The translations under genes were made by a program, and so were the position numbers. Of a stretch of DNA of 64,000 nt, positions 48,582 through 60,425 are shown in pieces; positions within the stretch are counted from its first letter, which is position 1, and each line of letters opens with the position of its first letter. The stretch spans positions 1,488,001-1,552,000 of the forward strand of contig CAWUHX010000028.1 in NCBI GenBank assembly GCA_963922205.1, in the 5' to 3' direction. The stretch is from Romanomermis culicivorax. Taxonomy: Eukaryota > Nematoda > Enoplea > Mermithida > Mermithidae. Under the pieces are notes generated by a model. It was given only the letters and a program-made list of their open reading frames with translations, was not told the DNA's origin and ran no database searches.

Positions 48582-51500
48582 TCAAGAATCTTCTGCACCA
48601 GTTTTCATTTTGTTCAAATTACGGGCTAAACTAGTTTCTTCGTCATCTTCTGCGTTATTTCGACGATTTTTCGACAAATTATCACAATTTTCTTTATCAC
48701 GTTCATCCTCGTCATTCTCCGAGGGTAAATCGATATCGTCGTCGAATAAATCTTCATCGATATCCAATTTTGATGAACCAGGCAAGTCGTAACCATTCAA
48801 AAACATTGATTCGTCGATTACTTTGGCTTCCATTTCCTGGAGTGTGCAACAAAAAAATTAAAAAATGAGCCACTCGAAAATTGAAAAATTGAGCCGAACA
48901 ACATTCAAATTATTGTTTGAAAAAGTACAATTCTTATTCAATAGGTGAACGACCATCAATTGATATTTTCGATAAAAAAATTAAGCTTTTGTCGGAGCAG
49001 ATATGAACTTTCGTTCATTTCATGAAGGTCAAAAAACATGATATCTTTCGCATTACTTTCTTACGATAACAGCTAACCTCTTCCGCCTGGCCTTCCTCTA
49101 ATATGACGGTCGCGGCATATTTTGTTTCATCGGCTTCTTCGTCGTCTTGAGTGACCAAATCAGGGTTGAATGTGAATAAGTCCCGACCGCTTAGTCCTGC
49201 TTCTTTGCCCGCTTTCAAATCTGTGCGTTTTCGTTTCTCTTCTTTCGCTTTTTCTTTTTGTTTTTCAACCAATTTGCGCTTCTTCCACGAGCAAAAGGTT
49301 TCGAAATTAATTTTTGTCAAGTTAGCGCCTGAGAAAAAGAAAGGAAAAGAAGACTCGTAATTTGGCTTTCTTAAATTCAAACGGATACATTTCCCGATAT
49401 TCACTGCTTATCGGATCCAAACATGCACGGCAAGAATTTTCTAGCAAGAGATTCTTCACTTTTTATCGGAGGGATTGGGGTGAGTGGGCAAAAAATAAAA
49501 AAAGCTCTACAAGAATGCTTATGATACATATGCATAAAAAGTAATTTTAAAAAATGTGTTTTAAAAGAGTTCAAGAAGTGTTTGAGCATTTTTTTGACCA
49601 GGCAAGGGTGTCCAGGGTCTATGGTAGGAGGATTTACTTCCATACTCCCTATGCGCATGTATGATCCGATCATAAATTCATCAATATTCTAAAAGCATAT
49701 ATTGAGATGCGTTACAGAAGAAATATTCGCTCATTTTCATCCACTAATAGAGTTGAGTTGCGAGCTAAAATATTATTGCACTTTACCTAAAGCGGCTCTT
49801 TCTTTTTCTATAAGATCTTCTAACGTGATTTCGTCTTCTTTGTTAACTTGATCAATTTTTACTCTATCTTTCTTGCAAACATAACCAGGTGGAACTGCGT
49901 GCCTAAAAAAATATTTTACCTTTATTGTTGTTATTCCAATTCGGAATTTGATTTCAACAGATATTACTTTTAACGCACAAATTCATTAAAAAAATCACTC
50001 AGCTTCAGCCGCGTGACACAAGAAGCCAAAGTAAGCATTTACGTTGTTAGAGATGATTCTCACCTATATATACAAGTATCTCCATTTGGACACTCCCAGA
50101 ACCAACCATATTTGCTCTCTTCGATGGCTTGCAAAAAATATTTGCAGATCTGAAAAGCAAAAAATCATTAAATTAAAACAACCTGAAATAACTGTTACTC
50201 CTAGGCCATGCCGAAAGCATACGTGAGTGGATGATCCAAGAAAGTACAAATTTATAAACTGGACATGAAATAATTTAGTGAGACTGACTGATACAAGCAA
50301 TACATAGTCCTTCTACTAATATGTTTGTGGGCCGTAAAAATATCATTTCAATGCTTGCTGAACAAAATATATACCACGTAGATTAAGGAAAGTTTAGGGC
50401 TCAGCATAACACGGTATTTTTGTTTCTTGTACGAGTATTTATCTCAGTTTCGATACTGGCTTGTCAAAGAAGAATGATCAGAAAGTCTGTTGTTGAGCCA
50501 ACCTATTCCCGCTACTCGGGGCTTCAGTAAAAGTTAGGCTTGGTCGGGGACTTGAGCCCGGAACTTTGCGGCTAGCGTCCTCACGCTCTAACCAACTGAG
50601 CCAACCGAGTAACGGGAAAGGCGAACTCAGATTGCAACAGTTCGTAGTCGAGGTGGATACTGTGACCACTCTCAGCACTGTTTCCGACTTCCAATAAAGC
50701 GTTATATTTATTTTCTGCGAATATCATTATAGAGTGAAGGAAAGCACTGGAACATTCATGTCGATTCGTAATTATATATATGTAATCAAAAAATTTCCTT
50801 ACAATAGCTGTTTTAGGCTTATTCTTGTCTTTTTCACCGTGTTTTTTGTCAACGACATCCAACAGAGTATTCTCGTCCCAATCATCCATATTGTCTTCGC
50901 CTAAATGTAATAACAGCGTGAAATATATAAACATTAAAAACAGCAAGCTAGCGAAACAACTAGGGATGTATCGGGGACCCGGACCCGAAATGAGACCCGA
51001 AATTATCAGACGATTTTGTTTGATACGAACCTGATAGTCTTAAAATTTTGGACTCGAGCCCGATATTTTCAAAATTTTGGACCCGATACATTTCTAGTCT
51101 TTAATATATGAAGACAACGTTTATCGCACAGATTAGCGTTCTGAAAAGTATAATGATAGACCCGAACTCGAGACGAGACCCGAAATTACCCGACTATTTC
51201 GCTGGACTCGGACCTAGACCCGAAATTCTTAGAATTTCGGACCCGGACCCAATATTCCTGAAATTTTGGACCTGCATCCGGACCCGATATTTTCAAAATT
51301 TTGTACCCGATACATCTCTATGAACAACCGTAACAGTCCGAGAAGAAGGAAATTTTTGATAAACCGGAAAACGGCGAAATTTCTTTCAATTTAAAGCGAA
51401 ACAGTCTATAATTACCCCCAAATGAGCTTCGGCGCGCAGAAAGATGTTCATGAAAATAATAAAGAAAATAAAACCGGCACCCTTTTTCTCTAAATGACTG

Positions 51501-52889
51501 TAGTAGTTAGGCTAACAAATCGACAAAAATTCTTCGTTATACGATGATGGTTTACTACCTGCTCACCGATTTCAACTGATTATTTTGCTTTCCGAACCTC
51601 ATTTGAAAATTATAGACTATATGGTTAATCAATCTCTCTGAATCAAGTAACAATCGAAAAAAGGACATGACAACCAGAGAGAACGCCTGTCTTTAGGCGG
51701 GCACAAATCAGATCGACGAACCTTTATCGTCCCGTTTATCAACGAATATATTCTTCTTTTCTGACTTTCTCTCAATCTCCAAGTCGTGACTGAATTTACA
51801 CTTGTCGCCCTTTTGACACATGCCTTGTTTAAAGAACATGCAAAGAATCGATTTGGGATCGACATCTGAAAAGCTGTTAACTGAGTAGATTATATCTGAG
51901 AACAAGATTCATCAGTAGAACAGAAAATGATAAACTTCAGTTCAAATAAGGATTATTTTTAGAGGATTCTTTTTTTTGAATTCGTTCACTTGGTATAGTT
52001 TTTAGGTTTTCTACTTTATGGACTCTGCTTTTTTGTATGGACGGAAAACATGAAGTCCCATCATCATAAGCGCTCGTGCTCAAAGTAATCGACGACAGAG
52101 GACAGTCTACAAAAACATCATGTCAATAAAAAAATCTAAAAAAGTAATCGAATAAATAATTGCTTTGAATATCGGAGCTTGCTTAACAAACAAGACGTTA
52201 TAAAAAGCTAACCTTTGTCAACCTTAACCGCACCGGCGACGGGTTTTAACAATTTAGTTATATCATCTAGTCTGTCCTCATCTTGTTTTTTGCCAGCGTG
52301 TTTTTCGGCTTCAAGCTAAAAGAGATCTCGATTTTGAAATTTTCCATTCGGAAGTCCGATTCGCATTATTAATTTATCTAGAATACGTTATTTTAACTTT
52401 TGATAATTACTCAAATCTTACCTTAGATAGACTTTGGTTGGGATTTTTGACTTGATGTTGAACCATTTTAATGAATTTTTGCTGTTTAGCACCCTTTTTG
52501 TTCTTTAGACCGAACGTCTTATCCTAATATGAAGACAAGTCAATAATATGTAACAAACATGCATGCAAATGGGCGGGGGGGCATTCCTACCTGAGACCCT
52601 GGGCACCCCCCTGGCCCGGAAAAAATCATCAAACAACCCCCTGAACTTTTTCGAAGACAGATTTCTTGATGATTTTTATGCACATTTTGTATGAAAAACA
52701 AGTTTGTGAGACTATTTTTTGTTCTTTTGCTCGCCCATCTCCCTACCTCCTGGATAAAAAGCCCAAGGACCCTACCCGCTAGAAAATTCTTGCCGTGCAT
52801 GCCGCGTAACAACGAAAAATAAAACAGCTCACGTCAATAACTTTCTCCTTCTGCTTTTGCTCTGCTTTTTTACTCGGTTTCGGCGGCAT
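48582..52889 (-). CDS. ZC3H15: ZC3H15/DFRP1-like CCCH zinc-finger protein, nine exons
   Basis: Known role of the family: binds and stabilises the DRG1 GTPase, cytoplasmic, linked to translation. Exons on the minus strand: 52889-52833, 52523-52422, 52315-52213, 51865-51722, 50900-50803, 50149-50064, 49902-49787, 49328-49078, 48836-48582. All have GT-AG borders and keep phase; 1212 nt, 403 codons, near the vertebrate length of about 426. Start [16 protein letters not shown]. First CCCH finger C-x7-C-x5-C-x3-H in exon 4 ([19 protein letters not shown]). [11 protein letters not shown] in exon 5 begins the DRG-binding DFRP region. Second finger spans exons 5-7 (ICKYF...[13 protein letters not shown]). 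The TFCSWKKRK...[16 protein letters not shown] block is in exon 8, and an acidic C-terminus in exon 9. A TTTCAG at 52939 with an untranslated start at 52938 may be a 5' UTR or trans-splice acceptor. Confidence 0.93.
49422..49680 (+). repeat. ACATGC-family repeat, copy 2, in intron 7 of ZC3H15
   Basis: ACATGCACGGCAAGAATTTTC to GCGCATGTATGATCC. Same block order as 10285-10520. Lies wholly within the intron 49329-49786, so it does not disturb coding. Confidence 0.75.
50543..50616 (-). repeat. tRNA-derived SINE head in intron 5 of ZC3H15
   Basis: On the minus strand, CGGTTGGCTCAGTTGGTTAG (A box) and GGGCTCAAGTCCC (B box) are tRNA-spaced. The acceptor stem pairs at 6 of 7 positions, but the anticodon arm has a mismatch and lacks U33, so it is tRNA-derived rather than a working tRNA. 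It is followed by about 50 bases of unrelated tail. Confidence 0.6.
50966..51318. repeat. Fold-back repeat rich in ACCCG units, intron 4 of ZC3H15
   Basis: Ends GATGTATCGGG and CCCGATACATC are inverted. The interior repeats phrases such as GGACCCGAAATT, CTTAGAATTTCGGACC and GATATTTTCAAAATTTTG many times in both directions. About 350 bp, non-coding, inside the intron 50901-51721. Probably a fold-back MITE. Confidence 0.75.
52553..52812 (-). repeat. ACATGC-family repeat, copy 3, in intron 1 of ZC3H15
   Basis: Inverted relative to the other two copies. Flanked by GTAACA(A) on both sides, consistent with a 6-7 bp target duplication. It makes up most of the 309-bp intron 1, which would be only about 50 bp without it. 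Confidence 0.75.
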
Positions 52890-55884
52890 TTCGATTTGAT
52901 GGGCTATATTGTTATCGACAATTAGATCAATAAAGCTTCTGAAACATACAGACGGATAATATTGGTATTATTCAGGATTAATTTTAAAAATTATAAATAC
53001 AATTTTGAAACCCATCTAGATAGACTTGAAACACAATTTTCTAAACATGTTTCCCGATTTTCAGCAATGTTTTTTCCGAAAAAGATTTTTTAATGAGACT
53101 GACAAATTATTTTGGCCTCCTGTAACAGTTTGCATAAATGTCCGTGCACAAAAAACGTTGTTCGAATACGAAATAAGACATCATCACGGTTTTCCGCAAG
53201 CCTCCTCCACAATCGCGAAAAAGATCCCGAAAAAAGTTTTCACTATATTTCTACTAAGCGTTTTTAAAATGTATTTTTGTATCAAGCTTCAAAAATTCTC
53301 AAAATCGACGAACAAACTGAAATTCGTCATAATTTTTTAATGTAAAATAAAATAGTAGATTTCATAAGATTTTCATGCTTTTAAAGCTATTTTTCGATCA
53401 GAACAATAAATCATGCTAAATATGTGCCAAAATAACCGGCACAAAGCGTAAAAAATCGTCAATGATTCGAGTCAAAAGTATAGTCGAAATGACTTTCGGC
53501 AGCAAAAATATTTTAAAAAGATTAAAAACAGTTTAGAATTTTATTGAAAACCCGAAGAAAAACTTATCGAACAATTTTTAAGACCCAGTAGCATTTAGAC
53601 ATCGGAAATATTAAAAAAGGGCATACGAAATATTCTTTTTGATGTATTTCGAGAATAAAAGTTGAGAAAATTATGTATTACAATATGCCCAGCTATGTTA
53701 GAAACGATTGCTACAATGTAAAAGATTACGAGGTAAAAAAAGGAGTTATTAAACCAAACTATATTACTAACACCAAATCGAAATCGATGCTCCGGATGCT
53801 AATTGATCTGAACCCAGAAGCCTGTCATCATATTCAACTGAAGGTTTACTCGCAAGTTGTATTCATGTGTAAATATCGTCATTTATTTCCCGGAAATTCT
53901 GAGATTTGAATATTCTAAATGGCATCAGAATACACATTTTGTGCCTTGACGATTGAATTTTTTTCACATTTGTGGGAAAAGCCCAAATTATTTTCCACGC
54001 AAACTAAAATTCTTTTTGTAGACTTTTGAAGGAAAAATTAATCACAAGATAAAAAATGAGGCATAAAGATCAAGTGTAGAAAGCATGTCAGTGGAATTCG
54101 ACGAATTGGTATCATTGTTAATTTTTTTTTTGTACGAGACAAACATTTCCGGCTTTGTACAAATATTTTTTGGCAATCTTTGTACAAAATACAAAGAAAT
54201 TTTATGGACATTATCTGGTTAGAAAACGGTTCTTCAGACTCTAATATCAGAAAACACAAAAAAGTTTCCGGCGCTTCGCGCTGGATTTTATTTTATAATT
54301 CTTTGCAATGGCTCAACCACTATTTTTCTACAAATCATGCTTTCTGGAGAGAAATTTTTCGGAAAAAGGAAAAAAATGTTGGTATGGAACAGATGGGATA
54401 AGGAAAATGTGTGGAAAAGACAAATGTTGGTGCATTTCAGAAGGTAGAAATCTATTTTTCTAACTTTTTTGTAACTATACTTTTAAACGTCCGAGTTTGG
54501 ATTCAGAAGCATCGTGGAAGTAATTTTCAGAAAGTTAAGGTTTAGGAATTTTTCTACAAGTTGGTTCTTTTCCAAATTATGGTCCAAACTGGCATTTTTG
54601 GACTCCTCAAGAAGTCAGCTACACCAGATCAGTTCGAAAATCCAGGCGCTCATGGTATTCAGGATCTCATTTGCATAAAATCTGCAACACTTCACATAGT
54701 CCTTGTCACTACAGAAAAATCCTATCTACTTCAAGAACCGAACCTGGTCCACCAACCTATGGACTCAATACGTTTACTACTACACAATTTTACCAGAAAG
54801 TATAAACACTACATATATTCCTTTAAGACCCTTGATACTATTTCAACTAACAACTTCATTTGGAAGAAGCATGCGCCCTTCGAGCGCAGGCCTGTACCCT
54901 AAGCCTAAGCCTGAGGAAAATTTTAAAGGAAAAATAAACGTCTACTCAGTAGTCACAGAAATCCATGCTCAAAATTACCAAACAACTCATATACAATAAT
55001 TAAAGTTAGCCCAGGTTTAACCTGAAGTTTTTCAGATGAGTATGAGTATATTTTCTTAATTTGTAAAATGATTATGACGGGCATGAACCCGAGTGATATC
55101 AGGAAGGAGGTTCGTGCGGAAGTGTTTTATTGTCTTGAAACAGAATTTTCTTCGTACTAAGAGTTCTTGGCCGATCGTACAGGTACAAAGAGACTTTTAC
55201 AAAAAAATAACTGATTGGTATACAAACATTGTTACAATGAAATTATGAAAATTGGCAGAAAAATTTGGTTGCACAACCCGAAATTTGGTTGCTCTGTGCA
55301 AAAAAACTAGTTTTGACATACGACTTTTTCGTAGTTTTCATTATGTTTCTGGGGGAAAAAATTTTTTCCTAACCTTTAGTGCCAATCGGCACAAATGTCC
55401 GTGCACAAGAGAACACACTGTCTCATAGAGATTTTTTGTGCCAAAACATGGTTTTTGGCACAAAAAAATTGGAATGGCTCAACAATTTATGACCGTTTAT
55501 GCCGATTGGCATAAATTTTTTTGACTGGTCTACGCCTAAATTTGCATGATTTCTAGTCATTTTAGGGGTTGGAAACGGCGCTTGTCGCCGAGCTGACTAC
55601 TTTTATTTGTCACGAACGCCAGCGAATTCCATTCGAATAGTGTGCTAGTATTATGGCAACAGATTTTGAGATTATCAATGACTGATAAATGAATATAAAT
55701 TATTAACTTTCAATGTTCATTCAGTGGGATTGGGATTTGAGAAGGGAACCGAAAATTTTATTTTTGGTGTCTGATTCGAACAGAAAAATTGACATTGTTG
55801 GCACAATTCTTCAACCAAAAATTTACGCTACACGACTTATAGACATCCTTAGTTTAATCTTCACACACCATTTTTTTTCTTCGA
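52890..55884. other. Intergenic DNA upstream of ZC3H15
   Basis: No gene supported. The first 100 bases probably contain the ZC3H15 5' UTR and promoter. Open frames at 53026-53340, 53673-53909 and 54561-54999 show no motif and have low-complexity composition. Repeat marks: a TTCCGGCGCTTCGCGCTGGA hairpin near 54266, a TTTTCACATTTGTGGGAAAA palindrome near 53965, and CCAATCGGCAC/GCCGATTGGC palindromes near 55380 and 55500. Confidence 0.5.
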
Positions 55885-56640
55885 AGATTTTTTCCACATG
55901 AGAACCGGACCCAAATTTTTTTCCTCACTTTCCAAAAATTTTCCATATTTTTAAAAACGTTTATGATGTGGCTACGGATGCTTTTTAATGCATTTTAGGA
56001 GCATACTCAAGCATTTGTTGTATTTGGAGTCAGAAACCTGCAAAAATGAGGGAAAAAATTGAGAAAATTTTGGTTATGTTAGTCAAGATGAGCTCATGAA
56101 GAATATATTAGCGTTGTAAAAGAGCGAATAAAGCATGTTAACGATAGAGTTCTCATGAATTAATCCGCTGTTAATATTTCTGTGGTTCCGATTAAAATCA
56201 TCCAATTGTATTTAGTTCTTAATCCGGCGCGAATCGCTGGAAATTTTTTTTTAGATTTTCACCTTCTAAAACGCTAGAAAATAAACCTCCACAACGTTGA
56301 GAAATAAATTAAAATCAAACTGATGAAGTGTAATCTGTTTACCATTTCGGCGCGAAGCGCTGCAAAAAATTTCGGGGTTTTATATTCTATAGCACCAGAA
56401 AATAAACCTCTCCATCAGATATTCGTGAACAGAAGTTCTAAAATCGCAGTCTAGAATGATGTCTTCAATTTCCATCTTCAATAAACGCAAAAGTTCAGGT
56501 TGCAAAGGTTCAAAACATTCCAAGCATCGAGAGAAAAAATTGAGAGAATTGATGAAAAGTCTCTATTTTCGGCGACATAATTGACTGTTAACGATTAGAA
56601 AATGAAACCAGCCAACTTGATTGATAGAAACTGTTGAGCA
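55885..56640 (-). repeat. Dispersed repeat R2, right copy, inverted
   Basis: Reverse complement matches 14500-15190 over its length, with small indels. Contains CCGGCGCGAATCGCTGG (56224) and TCGGCGCGAAGCGCTG (56347) hairpin sites where the left copy has equivalents. Confidence 0.75.
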
Positions 56641-56689
56641 CTAATTAGTAAGTGGAAGTAGATATGCTAAGGGCCGCGCCTGATAGGTC

Positions 56690-57270
56690 CGACCAGTTGG
56701 GGGGGGGGGGGTTAAATCCGAAATTTGGGGGAGGGGGTCGAAAAAAGTCGACATTTTTTGCAAACTGGGGAGGGGGTTGGTATATGGTTGGCCAAGTTGG
56801 GAGGGTCCCTCCAACTATACATGTAACGGAGCCCCGAGGTCTGGGGGGGGGGGATAGGACAACTTTTTTTGGGCCGGAGGTCAGTAATTCCCAAAATTTT
56901 GGGGGAAAGGGTCTCTCAAGGAAAAAAATCAGAAAAATAGTTTAAAAATACCAATTTTTTTCTGCAAAGACTGAAAGAATGTATTCATGGCGGGAAGCGC
57001 CCAGAAAATTCGCATTTTTGACCATTTTTTGTTCAAAAATTGACATTTTTCATCAAAAAATTAACATATTTCAGTATTTTTCCGACCAAAAGTATGGAGG
57101 TTCCTACGGCTACCATATGGCTATCCATAGGATTGGAAAATCCTGGGGAGGGGGGCGATCGCCCAATGGCTAGCCATATGGTCGACGATTTCTGGGGGGG
57201 GGGGTTCCCATAGCACATCCCCCCAATGACATGTATGCCCCCAAACCCTCCCCCAATTATAGGTAAAGTA
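56690..57270 (+). repeat. Relic of the GGGG-rich ATACATGTAA element
   Basis: 56816-57235 is the inverse of the element at 63046-63452: TATACATGTAACGGAG, a G-run, TCAGTAATTCCCAAAATTTTG, a hairpin site (GGCGGGAAGCGCC), TTCAGTATTTTTCCGACC, TACCATATGGCTA, G-runs, and ACATGTATG at the end. No target duplication is seen, and the flanks are other G-rich repeat (GTTGGCCAAGTTGGGAGGG, also inverted near 59970-59990). Confidence 0.65.
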
Positions 57271-57317
57271 AAGTGGGGCGACTTTGATCACTTTGATCAG
57301 AGCATGGCAACTATTTA

Positions 57318-58612
57318 CAGAGTTGGCAAAAACAAAACTTTTGAAATTTCGAGTTTTTCAATGGTTCATTTGGTTTTTCTATGGTTTTTTCGATGTTTTT
57401 TTCTGGTTTAATTTTTTAGAATGTTTGGTACATCAAAATAACTATGTAAAAAATGCTGAAAGCCCCCCACCCCCCATTCATTTCAGACTAGTTGGGGAGC
57501 TTTGAAGTGGCAGCTAGAAGCATTAATCTTATCAGAAGTATCATTACTTTATGCTCTAGGAAATCGCCATTATAACATTAAAAATACAGTAATAGCGGGC
57601 ACACAAGGAAAAAACGATGAGTGGAGAACATAAGAGAATTAAAAATTGAACAGAGCATGCGATATGTGAAGGGGAAAATCAAGAAAGAAGAGGAAAAAAG
57701 ACAAACAAAGGGAAATATACAATAACGTCATGTACATAACGTAATCAAAACTCATAAGAAATCAACCAAGAAATTGTATCAATGCATCATCACATATATA
57801 AATATGCATAGGAAAGCTGAAATGACCCAACTTTTAAGTATACTGTTTCTGGTGAGAGGGTTTCAAATTGACAGATTATTACACAAACAGCAGTTGAAAG
57901 TCACACATATGTAGACATTTCAGATGTTTCCAAATTATTGCTTTTCAAACGTGTCTGCGAGCTATAACTAGAGCAACTGGCTCTTATTGTATATACTAGT
58001 CTCGCTTGCATATTGGATACGTAGCCTATACATTGAATTATACATATTTTGTGCACGATGTTTTTCTACTTAGTAACGGCTCTTTGTTAACCTGAAGTAT
58101 ACAGTCATTGAATTGAAAATATTGAACATATGGGGTTCAATCAAGCCTAACAGATCTGAATAAAATTTTATTATTGTTGTCTCCTTTATATTTTAAAATT
58201 TCGAGCTAATAAAGTTGAAAATCTTACTGTAACAATAAATTCGGAATATTAAACTCAATCGTACATTATAAAATTTTGATCATGATATGGATCAATGGAT
58301 GTCATCCCATATGGTATGAATAATAGCAACCTGGACTCATGTACTAAATGTGTGCTTGCATGATGGATACATAAAATATCGACTGATTTATATACATCTA
58401 TCGTGTACAAAATATATCATAAAAATATGACTTTTTTCTACTTTTCATTGAAGTCAGTTCAACTAAGTTAATTGCTTTGTTGATTCAGATAGACACCAAT
58501 ACATGTCTAGATACATGTCTGAAAAATCAGTTTTCCAGTGATTTTAGAGAAAAACCAAAAAAACCAGAGATTTCCCAATTTTTTGGTTTTTTGAAAAAAA
58601 ACCAAAAACCAA
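57318..58612 (+). mobile_element. Decayed hAT-like element, inverted relative of 60426-61753
   Basis: Left end CAGAGTTGGCAAAAAC is close to the CAGGGTTGGCAAAAACC end of the intact copy. The interior (TTTGGTACATC, GCTAGAAGCATTAATCTTATC, ATGGATGTCATCCC, CATTTAGTACATGAGTC-type text) matches it in reverse over about 1.3 kb. The right end is lost in a (GGTTTTTT)n run, so no target duplication remains. No transposase frame. Confidence 0.75.
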
Positions 58613-60425
58613 AATTTTTTTTTCCAATTTTTTCCTCAATCGACGTATTTTGAGGAATATTTTTGGAATTAAGGAAAATTTTTCTGCACTTAGGCACCAA
58701 TTTGAGGAAAAGTTTTTTGATGGTTTTCTGTTTTACGCGTTATAAAATTGAAAATTGTTGAAATTTTCCGGCGCTTCGCGCCGGATTTCAATTATTTAAT
58801 GATTTTTCTATATTATTCCAATGCGCGGTTAGAAAATGTGATTCTAGCAAATGCTTATTAGCTTTTAATTATCAATATATTATGGATGAATGTTTGATCA
58901 TGTGTCGTTTTTTCAAAATTTGACGAAAAGCAAGATTTTTCTAGACTATTTTGCCAAAGTCTTTTTGCAGTCTTTAAAAAGATTTTGACATTTGTGTGAT
59001 TAAAATATTTTGAGTCCAAGTGGGAATTCTTGCTGGTTGGAGAATAAAAATTCTTGGTTGCTTTTCTAGTTTTTGAATTTTAGTCTGCCCGACTGAAAAT
59101 TCATTGAATTCACTAAAAAATTAAACCTTGTCTAGGAAATAAGAGTTGAAAAGGCTCATTTTCCAGCGTTCTAGAATATGGATATCCCAGAAATATTTTC
59201 GGCGCCAGGCGCCGGACAAGTTACTCATACCAATCTTTTCATTTTCTCATCGAAACTCAGAAAATTTGGTTTTAAAAGCCTAAAACTGACGCGATTCAAA
59301 TGAAACTAAAGAAAACTAGCTTCTGGTAGATCCGATAAAATTAAGCTAATCTATTGATTTTAGAGTGAACAACCAAAAATTTATCTGTGCAACCAAAATT
59401 TTTCGCCAAGTTGGCACTGCAATCTGGCTTTTGCTGAAGAAAAGCCCTGTGGTCAAGTTAATACCTTTATGTCAGATTGTCAGCCGTTCAGAAATAGTTT
59501 TAAAATTCTATTTTTCATTGTAATCTTTTTATCAAAGTTGACCGTTTGATTTACTTATGTAAAAATTAGGCTGTTTTTTGTCGTAAAAGAAATAGAAGAA
59601 ATATAAAGGTTATGTCGTTGAATTATTCTCTTGCTTGGCTCATGTAAACTCACTTAAACATTTATTTATAAGCAGGTTATAGGCTAGCTCAAGTCTTTTT
59701 GTCAAAAAAATGTTGGTTTTTTAGCGGACTAGGAAGCAAGTTATGGAGAAACGTTATCAGAAATGATTTTGAGCGATTTTTACGCAAGGGAACTAAAAAA
59801 TTGATTTTTCCTTTTTCCTCATGAGGAAAAAACTTTTGAGGTTTTTCCTCAAATGAGTCAAAAAGTTTTAAGCAAAAAAATACTGCACCGACGCGGTTAG
59901 ATAAAATAAAGTAGGCACGATTTTCATGCAAATTAAACCGCATACCTGTAATTTTGGGTCGGGGAGGGGGGACCCTCCCCCCAACTTGGCCAACCCATAC
60001 CTGTAATTGAGGGCAGTGGCTAGCTGGACTCGAGTCCATTTAGCCAAACCACTGTTTTTTTCCACATTTGCACTATAATGTGGGAAAAAAATCTGGAATG
60101 TGGAAAAAATTTTTGAGGTCTTTCCACAAATGTGGAAGAAAAATTTGGGGTTTTCATATTGAAAAGATGCATTTTGGTGCATTTTAGGAGGTCCAAATCT
60201 CAAAATTTTCCGGCGCTTTGCGCCGGTTATAACTTTAATAATCATCATTATTCATTAAGTAGCTCGGGCGCGGCTTTTATCATGTCTACCTTCATTTATC
60301 ACTTAATCTATAATAGTTTTCATTATCTTAAACGTAGTATCACATGTTTTAATTGGTTATCTTCAACATTTTATCATAATATTTAATGAAGATTCGCATT
60401 TTTTCCTTTTGAGAAAGATGAATAC
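58613..60425. other. Intergenic AT-rich DNA with palindromes
   Basis: No gene seen. Contains CCGGCGCTTCGCGCCGG (58768-58784), CGGCGCCAGGCGCCG (59200), CCGGCGCTTTGCGCCGG (60210-60226), GGACTCGAGTCC near 60027, and TTCCACATTTG/CAAATGTGGAA segments near 60060-60140, all shared with other repeats here. The minus-strand frame 59689-60248 lacks any recognisable motif. Confidence 0.5.

Noticed and set aside
50543..50616. Functional tRNA gene
   Set aside because: A and B boxes are present, but the anticodon arm has a mismatch, position 33 is not U and the acceptor stem is imperfect; a tRNA-derived SINE head is more likely.
52540..52812. 90-codon minus-strand frame
   Set aside because: It is the ACATGC-family repeat in intron 1 of ZC3H15.
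54561..54999. Two overlapping plus-strand frames of about 100 codons
   Set aside because: No motif, no ATG context or splice structure that I can support, and codon content is like the surrounding AT-rich DNA.
59689..60248. Overlapping minus-strand frames of 116 and 126 codons
   Set aside because: They read through palindromes and dispersed repeats shared with other places and show no protein motif.
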